Source: CAYNRE01 sp964399535 (GTDB taxonomy: Bacteria; Planctomycetota; Planctomycetia; Pirellulales; CAYNRE01). From it: a stretch of DNA of 63,612 bases. Positions 18,652 to 27,712 of this stretch are shown one piece after another; the first letter of the stretch is position 1, and every line of letters begins with the position of its first letter. The position numbers and the translations under genes are program-made. The stretch covers positions 1 through 63,612 of the forward strand of contig CAYNRE010000043.1 in the NCBI GenBank assembly GCA_964399535.1, in the 5' to 3' direction. A model generated the notes under the pieces. It made no database searches. It had not been told where the DNA came from and saw only the letters and a program-made list of their open reading frames with translations.

Positions 18652-19557
18652 ATGGATCGTCGCTCGTTTTTGCAAACCACCGGACTGACTGCTTTGGGGC
18701 TCGCATCGCTCGCCGGGCGAGCTACCCGCGGGGCTGAGTCGCAGGGCAAAAAGGTGCTCCTGTTCACCCGCAGCGCCGGTTTTCAACACTCGGTCGTCAC
18801 CCGCAAGGGAAACGAGTTGGCGCATGCCGAGCGGATTTTTCAGGATTTGGCCGCCGCGCGCGACTTTGAAGCGGTGATTACCAAAGACGGGACCGTGTTC
18901 GACGGCGATTTGGATCAGTTCGACGCATTCCTCTTCTACACCACGGGCGATCTGACCAGTCCGCGCAGCGCCGACGGCGCGCCCCCGATGAGCCCCGAAG
19001 GGAAGCAGCGGCTGCTCGACGCGGTCGCCGGCGGCAAGGGGTTCGTCGGCTCGCATTGCGCCAGCGACACCTTTCACACCCCCGGCCCCGCGCGCGAGCG
19101 GCAGCTCAATCCCGATCCGTACATCGCCATGTTGGGCGGAGAGTTCATCAGCCATGGCGCCCAGCAGCCGGCCCGCATGGTGGTCGCCTCGCCCACGTTC
19201 CCCGGAATGGAAAAGATTCAGTCCAGCTTCGAGATGAACGAAGAGTGGTACTCGCTCAAAAACCTGGCGGAAGACATGCACGTGATCCTGGTGCAAGACA
19301 CCCAGGGCATGAAGGGCAACGACTACGAGCGGCCCCGCTACCCGGCGACTTGGGCGCGCCATCACGGCCAGGGACGCGTCTTCTATACCTCGATGGGGCA
19401 CCGGGAAGACGTCTGGTCGAACCCCACCTTCCAGCAAATTTTGCTCGGTGGACTGAGCTGGGCGGCGGGTTGGACAAAGGCCGAGATTCCGACCAATTTT
19501 GCCGAGGTAACTCCCGGGGGCCAGGTAATGCCCGGCCAACAGGTTTCGAGCAGCTAG
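18652..19557 (+). CDS. ThuA-like domain protein with TAT signal
   Basis: 301 residues from ATG 18652 (GAGG about 7 bases upstream). It begins with a twin-arginine signal (DRRSFLQTTGLTALGLASLA), so it is exported folded. The rest is one ThuA-like domain with a glutamine-amidotransferase-like fold: KKVLLFTRSAGFQHSVV near the start, DQFDAFLFYTTGDL, GKGFVGSHCASDTFH, and the closing ARHHGQGRVFYTSMGHREDVW. ThuA proteins are linked to trehalose and related sugar use, and planctomycetes carry many; the exact substrate is unknown. It lies 189 bases after the sigma-54 activator. Confidence 0.9.
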   Translation: MDRRSFLQTTGLTALGLASLAGRATRGAESQGKKVLLFTRSAGFQHSVVTRKGNELAHAERIFQDLAAARDFEAVITKDGTVFDGDLDQFDAFLFYTTGDLTSPRSADGAPPMSPEGKQRLLDAVAGGKGFVGSHCASDTFHTPGPARERQLNPDPYIAMLGGEFISHGAQQPARMVVASPTFPGMEKIQSSFEMNEEWYSLKNLAEDMHVILVQDTQGMKGNDYERPRYPATWARHHGQGRVFYTSMGHREDVWSNPTFQQILLGGLSWAAGWTKAEIPTNFAEVTPGGQVMPGQQVSSS

Positions 19558-19639
19558 CGGCCTGGGCTCCTCTGGCGGGCCAGGGGACCCGGCACTGGCC
19601 GCCGGCGATCCGCGCCGCGAGATGGTCGCGATAGGCGCC

Positions 19640-20647
19640 CTAACCCAGCAGCTCGCTGGCCCAGGGGCCCCGATACGCGCGGGCGGCAAAGTTGCCGATT
19701 TCGCAGGCCAAGAGCCGTTCGATCAGCTCCTGGGGATGTTGGGGGCGCCGCAGCGGGTCTTTGGCCAACAGGCTCTCGATCAACGCGGAAACTTCGCCCG
19801 GTACCTCGGGCGCGAGCGATCGAATCTCGCGCGGCACCTGTCGGCGGTGGGCCGCCGCCAACTCGGCCAGGTTCGCCCCGCTGAACGGCCGCCGCCCCGT
19901 AAGCAGTTCGTAGGCCACCACGCCTAAGCTGTACAAGTCGCTACGAATGTCGCAGCGCAATCGCGAGGTGATTTGCTCGGGGGCCAGGTACTCGGGCGTG
20001 CCGACCACGACCCGATCGACCGCCGACGCAGGCTCGGCCAGTCGGCGGGCAAAGCCCAAGTCGAGCAGCGTCACATGGCCCCGGGGGGAAACCAGCAGAT
20101 TGGCCGATTTCACATCGCCGTGCATCCAGCCCTGGCGCACCAGGGCCAACAAGGCCTCGGCAGCCTGGCGCACGAACCAGAGCACCTCGGGCAAATCGAT
20201 GCGCTCGGCCCGGGCAACCATTGCGGCACACGTTTCGCCCTCCAGGAAGGGCATCACCACGTAAACCGGCGCGTGACGAACCTGGCAGGCCAGCACCGGA
20301 ACCAGGTGCGGGTGCGAAAGGCTTCGGCCGAGCGACGCCTCGACCTGGAAACTAGCCCGGGCCCGAGGGTCGTCTTGGAGCTGAGTGCGCAGCCGTTTGA
20401 GCACGTAGTTGGCCGGCGAACCTGGTGGCGCGTCGCACGGTCGGGCGCGAAAGACCTCGGCCAGCTCACTCCGCGCCAACAGCGCCGTGGGCTGCCAACC
20501 ATCGACCGCGGGGAGTTGGACCTCGGCGGACGGGACGGTTGCCGGCACGATCGGCGCCGGGTTCAAAACGTCGGCAGCCTGTGATTCGGAAATCGGCTTC
20601 ATGAACCCGGGGCCACGGGGTGCTCGCAGCCGGTTCAGGGTTGCCAT
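19640..20647 (-). CDS. Hanks-type Ser/Thr protein kinase, unusual P-loop
   Basis: About 335 residues from ATG 20647 (ATG 20603 is equally possible; neither has a strong ribosome site). The kinase core is clear: Lys84 in YVLKRLR, hinge VMPFLEGE, catalytic loop HGDVKSANLL (D178), metal motif DLG (D196), GTPEYLAPEQ and SDLYSLGVVAYELLTGRRPF. Deviations: the glycine loop GxGxxG is replaced by ALLARSELAEVF, HRD is HGD, and DFG is DLG. HGD and DLG are tolerated in bacterial kinases; the missing glycines are rarer. There is no transmembrane segment or C-terminal sensor domain, so it is cytosolic. A possible reader of its phosphorylation is the FHA kinase at 9590-11332 (inference). Confidence 0.88.
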   Translation of the reverse strand: MATLNRLRAPRGPGFMKPISESQAADVLNPAPIVPATVPSAEVQLPAVDGWQPTALLARSELAEVFRARPCDAPPGSPANYVLKRLRTQLQDDPRARASFQVEASLGRSLSHPHLVPVLACQVRHAPVYVVMPFLEGETCAAMVARAERIDLPEVLWFVRQAAEALLALVRQGWMHGDVKSANLLVSPRGHVTLLDLGFARRLAEPASAVDRVVVGTPEYLAPEQITSRLRCDIRSDLYSLGVVAYELLTGRRPFSGANLAELAAAHRRQVPREIRSLAPEVPGEVSALIESLLAKDPLRRPQHPQELIERLLACEIGNFAARAYRGPWASELLG

Positions 20648-20958
20648 CGCCCGAAGGGGGATGGATTGGGAAAAGACTAACGATCGTATCGGCCTGGCCG
20701 GGCGGTTCGGTCCAACCGGGCCGTCGGGTGCGGCAGTCTCTCGCCAAATTCGCCAAGTTGCCGGCCGGCCGGCGGAGAGAGCTACTTGCCGGGGGGCCTG
20801 CCTGCTCTTACACTCGCCCAATTCGGGCTCGGGGCTCCCCCCGCCAGGGTCAACCGCGCCGAGCGTGGGGTTTCAGGCGGAGGTTCGCCGGACTTTTTCG
20901 CGGTCTGGGCAAGTTGTTGCGGCCAGGGAACGTAATCGCGGACTCGGGAATTCGTGCG
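20648..20958. other. Intergenic region between divergent kinase and ABC genes
   Basis: About 310 bases. Open frames continue through it from the flanking genes but without signal peptide or family match, so I leave it non-coding. It should hold the promoters of the kinase and of the sugar-type ABC genes. I see no clear repeat or operator. Confidence 0.35.
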
Positions 20959-22131
20959 ATGCCAGAAGCCGGTGGGTCTTCCATGGAACCAATTCGCCCA
21001 GCGCCGCTCGGGGCGCGGACCGGACAAGCCTCGGCCCAGCCGTCGCAAGCCCGCGGTTGGCCGGTGTTGCTGGCCAGTCTGATGCTTGGCAGCCTGGTGC
21101 TCGGTGGGGGCTGCGGATCGAGCGAGTCGGCGGGGCCATCGAACCGCCGGATCGTGGTTCTGATGAATGGCAACTCGCCGTTTTGGGACGCGGTGGCCGT
21201 CGGCATTCGTGCCGCGGAGCAAGAGTTGAAACTGGCCGGCGCCGGGCTCACGGCCACGCTGGAAACGAACAACGCCACGCCCCAAGGACAGATCGACAAA
21301 CTTCGCCAGTTCGCCAGCCAGAGCGACATCGTTGCGGTCGGAATCTCGGCCACCGACGCCGCCAACCCGGCCATTATCGACGAAATGGTCCGTCTGCGCG
21401 ACAAGGGGGTCCACGTGCTAACGATCGACTCCGACATCGACCGCGAGAAGTTTCCCGAAGCGCGATTCGCCTTCATCGGTACCGACAGCTTCGCCGCGGG
21501 CAAAGAACTGGGCATCGCCGCCCAGCACCTGCTACCCGACGGGGGCGAGCTGGTCACTTTTGTCGGCCGCACCAGCGCGCAAAACGCGATCGAACGGGTG
21601 GGGGGCGTGATCGAGGGCGCCGGTGCGAAGTTCAAGGCCCTGGACAACATGGGCGACTTGAACGATCGGACCAAGGCCCAGCAGAATGTCCGCGATGCCA
21701 TCCGCAATCATCCGGGCCTGAACCTGTTGGTGGGAATCTGGTCGTACAACGCCCCCGCCATCGTCGACGTGGTTCGCGAGTTGGGGGTGCGCGATCGGTT
21801 CAAGGTTGTGGTCTTCGACGCCGAACCGCGCGCCATCGAGGACATGCAAGACGGACAGGTCGACGCGATGGTGGTCCAGAATCCCTTTCAAATGGGCTAC
21901 CAGGGCGTGCGGCTGATGAAGGCCCTGGTCGAGCAGGATCAGGCCACGATCGCCGAGATGCTGCCCAATCACGGTCAGGACGGTGGCGATTTCTACAATA
22001 CCGGGTTGAAAATGGTGGTTCCCGATCAGGGCTCGACGCTCACGCAAGAGCTATTCGGCGATACCACGGAGTTTCTCCGCCTGGGTGAGTTCCGCGAATG
22101 GCTGGCCAAGTACAACCTGCAAGGCTCTTAG
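20959..22131 (+). CDS. Sugar-type ABC transporter substrate-binding lipoprotein (RbsB-like)
   Basis: About 390 residues (start ATG 20959, or ATG 20983 eight codons later). The N terminus has a hydrophobic export segment ending in a lipobox-like LGGGC, so it is probably a lipoprotein at the cytoplasmic membrane. The mature part is a periplasmic-binding-protein family 4 (RbsB-type) domain: RIVVLMNGNSPFWDAVAVGI, DIVAVGISATDAANP, VHVLTIDSDI, LLVGIWSYNAPAIVDVV and VDAMVVQNPFQMGYQGVRLM. Such proteins bind pentoses, hexoses or polyols. It overlaps the permease gene by 34 bases, so the two are coupled. No ATPase gene is next to them. Confidence 0.92.
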   Translation: MPEAGGSSMEPIRPAPLGARTGQASAQPSQARGWPVLLASLMLGSLVLGGGCGSSESAGPSNRRIVVLMNGNSPFWDAVAVGIRAAEQELKLAGAGLTATLETNNATPQGQIDKLRQFASQSDIVAVGISATDAANPAIIDEMVRLRDKGVHVLTIDSDIDREKFPEARFAFIGTDSFAAGKELGIAAQHLLPDGGELVTFVGRTSAQNAIERVGGVIEGAGAKFKALDNMGDLNDRTKAQQNVRDAIRNHPGLNLLVGIWSYNAPAIVDVVRELGVRDRFKVVVFDAEPRAIEDMQDGQVDAMVVQNPFQMGYQGVRLMKALVEQDQATIAEMLPNHGQDGGDFYNTGLKMVVPDQGSTLTQELFGDTTEFLRLGEFREWLAKYNLQGS

Positions 22132-23351
22132 GACGCCGGCCCGAGCGGCTTGGCCGATCCAGGCGGCTCGGCCGGGCCGAATTGGGCCTCCTGGTGGCGC
22201 TGGCCCTGGTGGTGGGCCTGGCCACCTGGCTCGACGACCAGCACAACTACTGGCGCGATCCGGCCACGAGCGCCAAAGATATTCTGCGCCAGACCACACT
22301 CCTGGGCATCTTCGCCCTGGGAAGCGCCATCGTCATTATCGCCGGCGGGATCGATCTCTCCTGCGGTTCGATGATCGCCTTTAGCGGCACCATCTGCGCC
22401 TCGCTCATGCTCTGGCTCGCCCCGGAAGAAATGCAAAGCCCGCGCACTCCGGTCGGCTGGGGCGTGATCAGCCTGGCCATTGCCGGCACACTGGTGGTGG
22501 GCTTTCTGGTGGGAACGCTCCATGCCTGGCTGATCACTGTGGTCGGGCTGCCGCCGTTCGTGGCCACGCTGGCCTCGCTGGTGGGCCTGCGCAGCCTGGC
22601 CCGGGCGATCGTACCCGCGGTCACGGAAGGCGTTTGGGGGCGGCCCAGCAACCAGATTCAGATTTTCGACGCGCAGTTTCGCACCCTGGCCAAAAATGTG
22701 TGGATTCCCGCCCTGGTGTTCGCTCTGATGGCCGCCGCCGCCTGGATCCTCTTGAGCCGCACCGTGGTCGGCCGACATCTGTATGCCCTGGGGGGCAACG
22801 AACAGGCCGCCCGGCTCAGCGGCATCCGCACCGACCGCCTGAAATGGCTGGCCTATGTGCTGGGCACCTTGACCAGCAGCGTGGCGGGCATCTTCTTCAT
22901 TGGCGAACAAGGAGTCGCCGATCCCCAGGTGCTGGGCGTGGGTTACGAGCTGAACTCGATCGCCGCCAGCGTCGTCGGCGGTTGCAGCCTGCAAGGCGGT
23001 GTGGGCACCATTGGGGGCACCATCCTGGGAGCCCTGTTTCTCCGCACGGTCATCGACGGCGTGGGAAAAATCATCAAGACCGGAGCCGACGTTTACGAAG
23101 GTTCGATCGTCGGCATGCTCGTCGTGCTGGCCGTGGCCGCGGGGCAATTGCGCGAGGCGGCCGGCCAGGGCAAGCAGTTCTTTCCGGGTCTCTTGGGGCT
23201 GCTGGTAATAGTTACGCTCGCGCTGCTCGCCGGATCGCTCAGCGGATTCCTGGTGGGTCGCCAGGCCGGCGGGAGCATGGCCGTGGGCACGCTGGTGGTG
23301 CTGGGCGCCGTTTGGCTGGCCGAGGCCCGGCGCGCCCGGCGCTCGAATTAG
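22098..23351 (+). CDS. Sugar-type ABC transporter permease (RbsC-like)
   Basis: 417 residues with about ten membrane helices. It matches the ribose/xylose permease family: GIFALGSAIVIIAGGIDLS, LIWALLSRT-like TVVGRHLYALGGNEQAARLS, and the closing IAASVVGGCSLQGGVGTIGG. The family is usually about 320-350 residues; this one has a longer cytoplasmic N terminus (about 25 residues, Arg-rich), an insert after the second helix (MLWLAPEEMQSPRTPVG) and one or two extra C-terminal helices (PGLLGLLVIVTLALLAGSL, GTLVVLGAVWLAEA). The start ATG 22098 lies inside the binding-protein gene. It would need an RbsA-type ATPase encoded elsewhere. Confidence 0.92.
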   Translation: MAGQVQPARLLGRRPERLGRSRRLGRAELGLLVALALVVGLATWLDDQHNYWRDPATSAKDILRQTTLLGIFALGSAIVIIAGGIDLSCGSMIAFSGTICASLMLWLAPEEMQSPRTPVGWGVISLAIAGTLVVGFLVGTLHAWLITVVGLPPFVATLASLVGLRSLARAIVPAVTEGVWGRPSNQIQIFDAQFRTLAKNVWIPALVFALMAAAAWILLSRTVVGRHLYALGGNEQAARLSGIRTDRLKWLAYVLGTLTSSVAGIFFIGEQGVADPQVLGVGYELNSIAASVVGGCSLQGGVGTIGGTILGALFLRTVIDGVGKIIKTGADVYEGSIVGMLVVLAVAAGQLREAAGQGKQFFPGLLGLLVIVTLALLAGSLSGFLVGRQAGGSMAVGTLVVLGAVWLAEARRARRSN

Positions 23352-23535
23352 TCGCTCGAATAAGCAGCCGCACCCCCGCGTTCCTTCTCTGCCGGTTTTG
23401 CCGGTTCTAGCGCCGCCGCCCGCCGCGTTCGCCGAGTCGAGCAAGAGCTACAGTAGCAATGAGCGGCTGCGCGCCGGCGCAGCCGAGCGGGGGGCGACCA
23501 GCCCCGGCCAATGCGCTCCACACCAACCGTTCGTC

Positions 23536-24105
23536 ATGCACCTGCCACGGCCCAGAGCGATCTCACCGCACGAGCGCGACGCCCTCGGGAGACGGCGCCG
23601 TGCCCGCCGGCGCCGCCCTGGGTTCGGCCTGATCGATACCATGCTCACCGTGGTCATCATCGGCATCCTGGCCGCCGCGGCCGTTCCGCACTTTACCGAC
23701 GCCACGACCGACGCCCAGGACGCCGCCCTCAGGCAGAACCTGCACACGGTCCGCATGCAGATCGAGTTGTTCAAAGCCCAGCATGGCGGACACCTGCCCG
23801 GCTGGAATAACCTGGACAACTTCGAGGTGCACATGTGCGGCTACTCGAACGAGGCCGGCGACGGCTCCTGGGTACCCGACGCCGACCATCCGTTGGGGCC
23901 CTATCTGCCGAGCACGGTGTTGGTCAATCCGGTCAACGGCGGGGTGGGGGCCAAGTTCACGCTCGACATCGCCAGCGAAACACCGGACGACGAGATGGTC
24001 GAGGGAGACCAGCGCGTGGGTTGGTTCTTCAACGCGACCACGGGCGAAATCGCCGCCAACGCCGAGGGCACCACCAGCGACGGCACCCCGCGGTCGCGCC
24101 TCTAG
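23536..24105 (+). CDS. Type II secretion-type pseudopilin
   Basis: 189 residues. An unusually long, very basic leader of about 29 residues ends in Gly-Phe at the prepilin peptidase site (RRPGFGLIDTML), followed by the hydrophobic helix TVVIIGILAAAAVPHFTDA. The body (ALRQNLHTVRMQIELFKAQH) resembles GspG-like major pseudopilins, and Asn/Asp/Gly-rich loops follow. Position +5 of the mature protein is Asp rather than the usual Glu. Such proteins form short periplasmic filaments for type II secretion, or carry their own C-terminal domain. No other secretion gene is nearby, as is usual for scattered planctomycete pseudopilins. Confidence 0.87.
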   Translation: MHLPRPRAISPHERDALGRRRRARRRRPGFGLIDTMLTVVIIGILAAAAVPHFTDATTDAQDAALRQNLHTVRMQIELFKAQHGGHLPGWNNLDNFEVHMCGYSNEAGDGSWVPDADHPLGPYLPSTVLVNPVNGGVGAKFTLDIASETPDDEMVEGDQRVGWFFNATTGEIAANAEGTTSDGTPRSRL

Positions 24106-24356
24106 GCGGACGAATCATCGCGGGCTACCAGGGCCGCTCATCCCTCGTTTCCTGGCGGGCCGGCGGAGCGTGGGGGGGCCGGGCAGTGGCCGCGCCGCGC
24201 GCGACCGATTCCTGCGCGGCGAATTGCATACCAGGGCGGTAGCCGCTCCAATAACCTCGCCCAGAGCCCGTGCCCTGGCCGCCGGAAACTGCCGTCGAAA
24301 AGCCGCTCGCGCGGACTTGAGATTCGCTCGAATCGACACACCGCTGTACCCTCGCC

Positions 24357-26516
24357 ATGAGCCCACCAGAGACCGATCGGAAACACCGCACGCGGCCTGC
24401 TCGCGGCCGCGCCGCCCTGGCCCGCCGGCTGGCCCCCTTGGCATTGGCCTGCGCCGTCGCAGCCCCGGTGCTGGAAAGCCGAGCCGAATCGCCGGAGCGG
24501 CTCGATACATTTCGCGCCGAACTCAGGTCGCTGATCGAAGAGGCGCGCAACCGGGTCTATCCGGCGCTGGTGAATATCCAGCTCGTCACCTCGGTGTATG
24601 CCGGCGGCAAGGAGATCAAGGGGCGTTCGGTGGGCAGCGGCACCCTGATCGACGAGCGCGGCCACGTACTGACCAACCAGCACGTAACCAACGAAGGCCA
24701 GTACTTTCGCTGCACGCTGATCGACAGAGTCGAGGTCTCGGCCGAGCTCGTGGGCGAAGACCCGCTCACCGACCTGGCCGTGCTGCGGCTCAAGCTCGAG
24801 GAGCTGCCGCCCGAACATCCGCCGCTGGTCATTGCCGAACTGGGCGATTCCAATCGGCTGGACGTGGGCGATTTCGTGATGGCCATGGGGAGCCCGCTGG
24901 CCCTTTCGCGCTCGGTAACCCTGGGCATCGTTTCCAACACCGAGCGGGTTTTCGCCGATGGGCTCTCGGGCAGCGACGACGATATGCAATTGGCGCCCGG
25001 CCAGCGCACGGGCCTATTTACCCGCTGGATTCAGCACGACGCCCTGATCAATCCCGGCAACTCGGGCGGTCCGCTGGTGAATCTGGAGGGGCAGGTGGTC
25101 GGCGTGAACGAACTCGGGGGCTCAGCCATCGGCTTCGCCATTCCCGCGAATCTAGCTCGCGACGTCGCTCAAGCGCTGATCGAGCATGGCGAGGTACCGC
25201 GTAGCTGGATCGGCATGTCGCTGCGGCCGATTCAAAAAACCGGGCTGGAGCGGGGCGTGCTGGTCGACTCGGTGTTTGCCGATGCCCCGGCGGGCCAGGC
25301 GGGGCTGAAGCCCGGCGATGTCATCATCGCTTTCGATGGGCAGCCCGTCACCGTGCGGTTTCCGGAGGAGATTCCACTGCTCATGAAACGGGTCGCCGAT
25401 TTGCCGATCGGCAGCACCCTCACCGTGGGCTACGAGCGCGACGGACAAACCTTGGAAGCCAAGGTAATCACGGCCAAGCTCACGCGCGATCGGGGCCAGG
25501 AACGCGAGCTGCGCAAATGGGGGCTCACCGTCTTGGAAATTACCCCCTGGACCGCTCGGGAACATCGCTTCGACTCGACCGAGGGAGTGCTGGTTTCAGG
25601 CGTGCGCGGCGGCGGCAGCGCCGCCATGGCCAAGCCGCCGCTGTACGAGGGAGACGTAATCCAATCGCTCGACGGCGAGCCGGTTGCCGACCTGGAAAAC
25701 TTGATCCAGCGCTACGAGGCCTACGTGGCCCAGGGGCCGAAACCCAAGCCGCTCTTGGTGCAATTCAAGCGACACGGCGAGAGCTACCTGACCGTGCTGG
25801 AAGCCAATTCCAGCCAGGAAGACGACAACCCGCCCCGGACCGTTCCCAAGGCCTGGCTCGGTATTTCGGTCCAGCCCGTGGTGAAAAGCCTGGCCCAGCG
25901 AATTGGCGACCAAACGCCGGTCGGGTTTCGCGTGACCCGCGTTTATCCTGAAACCACCGCGGCCGGCACGGATTTGGCCGTGGGCGACATCATTACCAGG
26001 CTCAACGCGAAGAAGCTCGAGCCCCGCCGGGCCGAAGACGCGGGGCTGCTCGAGCGCGAGCTACAACGCTTGGATCTCGACGCCCAGATAGAGTTGACCG
26101 TGTTTCGGGATGGAGAAACCCGCACCGTTCAGGTGCAAGTCGAACCAACCCGCACTCGTCCGGAAGAAGCCCGCCGCGCGACGAACCGCGATTTCGAGCT
26201 AACGGTGCGCGAGCTCACTTTTTTCGACCGGGTCGAAAACCGCTGGGATAGCAATACCCAGGGGGTGTTGGTGCAGCATGCCGAGTCGGCCGGCTGGGCC
26301 GGCCTGGGGGGGCTGGCCCCGGGCGATTTGCTGCAGCGCATCGCTGGCGAGCCGGTAGCCGATCTGGACCAGTTTCGCGCCGTGATGGACCGGGTTTCGC
26401 AACAGCGCCCCAAGCGCGTCGTGATGGCGGTCTTGCGCGGCGTGCGAACTCGCTTTTTGTACCTCGAACCCCAATGGGACCCGGCCCCCACCTCTGAGAC
26501 CAACAAGGAAGACTAG
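24357..26516 (+). CDS. HtrA/DegP-like serine protease with several PDZ domains
   Basis: 719 residues. A weak signal peptide (about 20-44, ending SRA) is followed by a trypsin-like protease domain (about 60-280) with an intact triad: His109 in LTNQHVTN, Asp139 in PLTDLAVLRL, Ser236 in NPGNSGGPL. After it come repeated PDZ-like modules: about 285-370 (VFADAPAGQAGLKPGDVIIA), about 385-480 (GGGSAAMAKPPLYEGDVIQS), about 495-590 (VYPETTAAGTDLAVGDIITR) and about 600-700 (AESAGWAGLGGLAPGDLLQR). DegP has two PDZ domains; four is unusual. It should act in the periplasm on misfolded envelope proteins. The next gene, a catalytically dead relative, begins two bases after the stop and is probably in the same operon. 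Confidence 0.93.
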   Translation: MSPPETDRKHRTRPARGRAALARRLAPLALACAVAAPVLESRAESPERLDTFRAELRSLIEEARNRVYPALVNIQLVTSVYAGGKEIKGRSVGSGTLIDERGHVLTNQHVTNEGQYFRCTLIDRVEVSAELVGEDPLTDLAVLRLKLEELPPEHPPLVIAELGDSNRLDVGDFVMAMGSPLALSRSVTLGIVSNTERVFADGLSGSDDDMQLAPGQRTGLFTRWIQHDALINPGNSGGPLVNLEGQVVGVNELGGSAIGFAIPANLARDVAQALIEHGEVPRSWIGMSLRPIQKTGLERGVLVDSVFADAPAGQAGLKPGDVIIAFDGQPVTVRFPEEIPLLMKRVADLPIGSTLTVGYERDGQTLEAKVITAKLTRDRGQERELRKWGLTVLEITPWTAREHRFDSTEGVLVSGVRGGGSAAMAKPPLYEGDVIQSLDGEPVADLENLIQRYEAYVAQGPKPKPLLVQFKRHGESYLTVLEANSSQEDDNPPRTVPKAWLGISVQPVVKSLAQRIGDQTPVGFRVTRVYPETTAAGTDLAVGDIITRLNAKKLEPRRAEDAGLLERELQRLDLDAQIELTVFRDGETRTVQVQVEPTRTRPEEARRATNRDFELTVRELTFFDRVENRWDSNTQGVLVQHAESAGWAGLGGLAPGDLLQRIAGEPVADLDQFRAVMDRVSQQRPKRVVMAVLRGVRTRFLYLEPQWDPAPTSETNKED

Positions 26517-26518
26517 CT

Positions 26519-27484
26519 ATGGCGTCGTCGTGTCCACTGCCGCTGAAAATCGCCCGATTGCTCGCCATCGTGGTGGCGGTCTCGATTACCTCGGCCGGCC
26601 CCGCGCGTGCGGAAGAGAGCGGGCCCGCGGCGCTCGCCAAGCTGCGAGACGAAGCCAGCCAGTCGCTCGTTACGCTCAAATGCGTCATCTCGCTGCGCAT
26701 CGGCGGTCGAGGTGCCGGCGGAGATCAGGAAACCGAGGCCGAGGTCACCGGCGTCATGATCGAGCCCAGCGGCCTGATCTTGTGCAGCAACATGCAGCTC
26801 GGTGGCATCGGTGGCATGGTTTCGCGCATTTTTGGCCGCAGCGTACCCGGTTTCAGCATGACCTCCGAGGTGGTCGACGTGAAAGTGGTCGTCGGCGGCG
26901 ACGAAGACGAAGAGCTGCCCGCCAAGTTGTTGGCCCGTGATAACGATTTGGACCTGGCCTGGATCCAAATCGAGGAGCCCGACCGTACGTTTCCGGCCCT
27001 CAAGTGGTCGACCGACGCCACCCCCGAACTAGGAAGCCGCCTGGTCGGAGTGCGGCAAATGGGGAAGCACTTCGACCGGCTGAGCGTCATCGGGCTATTC
27101 ACACTGGTCGGCGAGACGGAAAAACCCCGCAAGCTGTGGGTTACCCAAGAGGCTCTATCTGAGCACTTGGGGCTGCCGATCTGGGACCTCTCGGGCCGAG
27201 CCCTGGGAGTCGTCGTGGTTCAAGCCCCGGAGCCCAGCGGGGGCGGCGGTGGCGGGATGAACCCCTTTTCGATGATGGGTTCGCTCTCGGGTCTGCAGGA
27301 GAGCTTCGCCGGCATGGTTCTGCCGGCGAGCGAGGTCCTGCGAGCCACCGAGCGGGCCAAAGCGGCGGCCGAATCGGGGGCCGATTCGTCGCCGGCCGAC
27401 CAGCCAGACGATCGAGACGCCTCGGATACCGACTCGAACGAGTCGGAATCCGGCGAGTCTGATCCGGACGACTCAGACACGTAA
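26519..27484 (+). CDS. Inactive trypsin-like (HtrA-related) companion protein
   Basis: 321 residues, with a signal peptide (LLAIVVAVSITSAGPARA). The body follows the trypsin/HtrA fold of the preceding gene: EAEVTGVMIEPSGLILCSN, ARDNDLDLAWIQIE and IWDLSGRALGVVVV. The catalytic residues are gone: where HtrA has TNxHV this has CSNMQ (Met92 for His), and where HtrA has GNSGGPL this has EHLGLPI (Leu217 for Ser). The Asp remains. An insert (GGMVSRIFGRSVPGFSMTSE) and a Gly-rich loop precede a 35-residue acidic Asp/Ser/Glu tail. The start lies two bases after the protease stop, with AAGGAAG inside the end of that gene. It probably binds or regulates the active protease, which is inference. Confidence 0.85.
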   Translation: MASSCPLPLKIARLLAIVVAVSITSAGPARAEESGPAALAKLRDEASQSLVTLKCVISLRIGGRGAGGDQETEAEVTGVMIEPSGLILCSNMQLGGIGGMVSRIFGRSVPGFSMTSEVVDVKVVVGGDEDEELPAKLLARDNDLDLAWIQIEEPDRTFPALKWSTDATPELGSRLVGVRQMGKHFDRLSVIGLFTLVGETEKPRKLWVTQEALSEHLGLPIWDLSGRALGVVVVQAPEPSGGGGGGMNPFSMMGSLSGLQESFAGMVLPASEVLRATERAKAAAESGADSSPADQPDDRDASDTDSNESESGESDPDDSDT

Positions 27485-27491
27485 CAAATGA

Positions 27492-27531
27492 CACTCTAAC
27501 GTGTTTTATACAAATCACTTAGAGTGCCTTT
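27492..27531 (+). terminator. Hairpin with short T-run after the HtrA pair
   Basis: CACTCTAA (27492-27499) pairs with TTAGAGTG (27519-27526), and GTG/CAC inside extends the stem with one bulged base. CCTTTT follows. The site starts seven bases after the stop codon and is AT-rich in an otherwise GC-rich region, so an intrinsic terminator for the two-gene protease operon is likely. Confidence 0.65.
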
Positions 27532-27712
27532 TCAGATCGCCTTTCAGACTGGCATCGGGGGCCGATTCGCGCCGGCGCCCGCCGGCTTGTAACATTTTTT
27601 CGCACGATCCGCTGACGAATCTAGTGGCCACCGGCGACTCAACCAACAGTTGGTCAGGCCGCGCGGCAGGCAGGCCCCTTAGGGCGGCCACCCCCACTGG
27701 GAGGTTTGTGCG

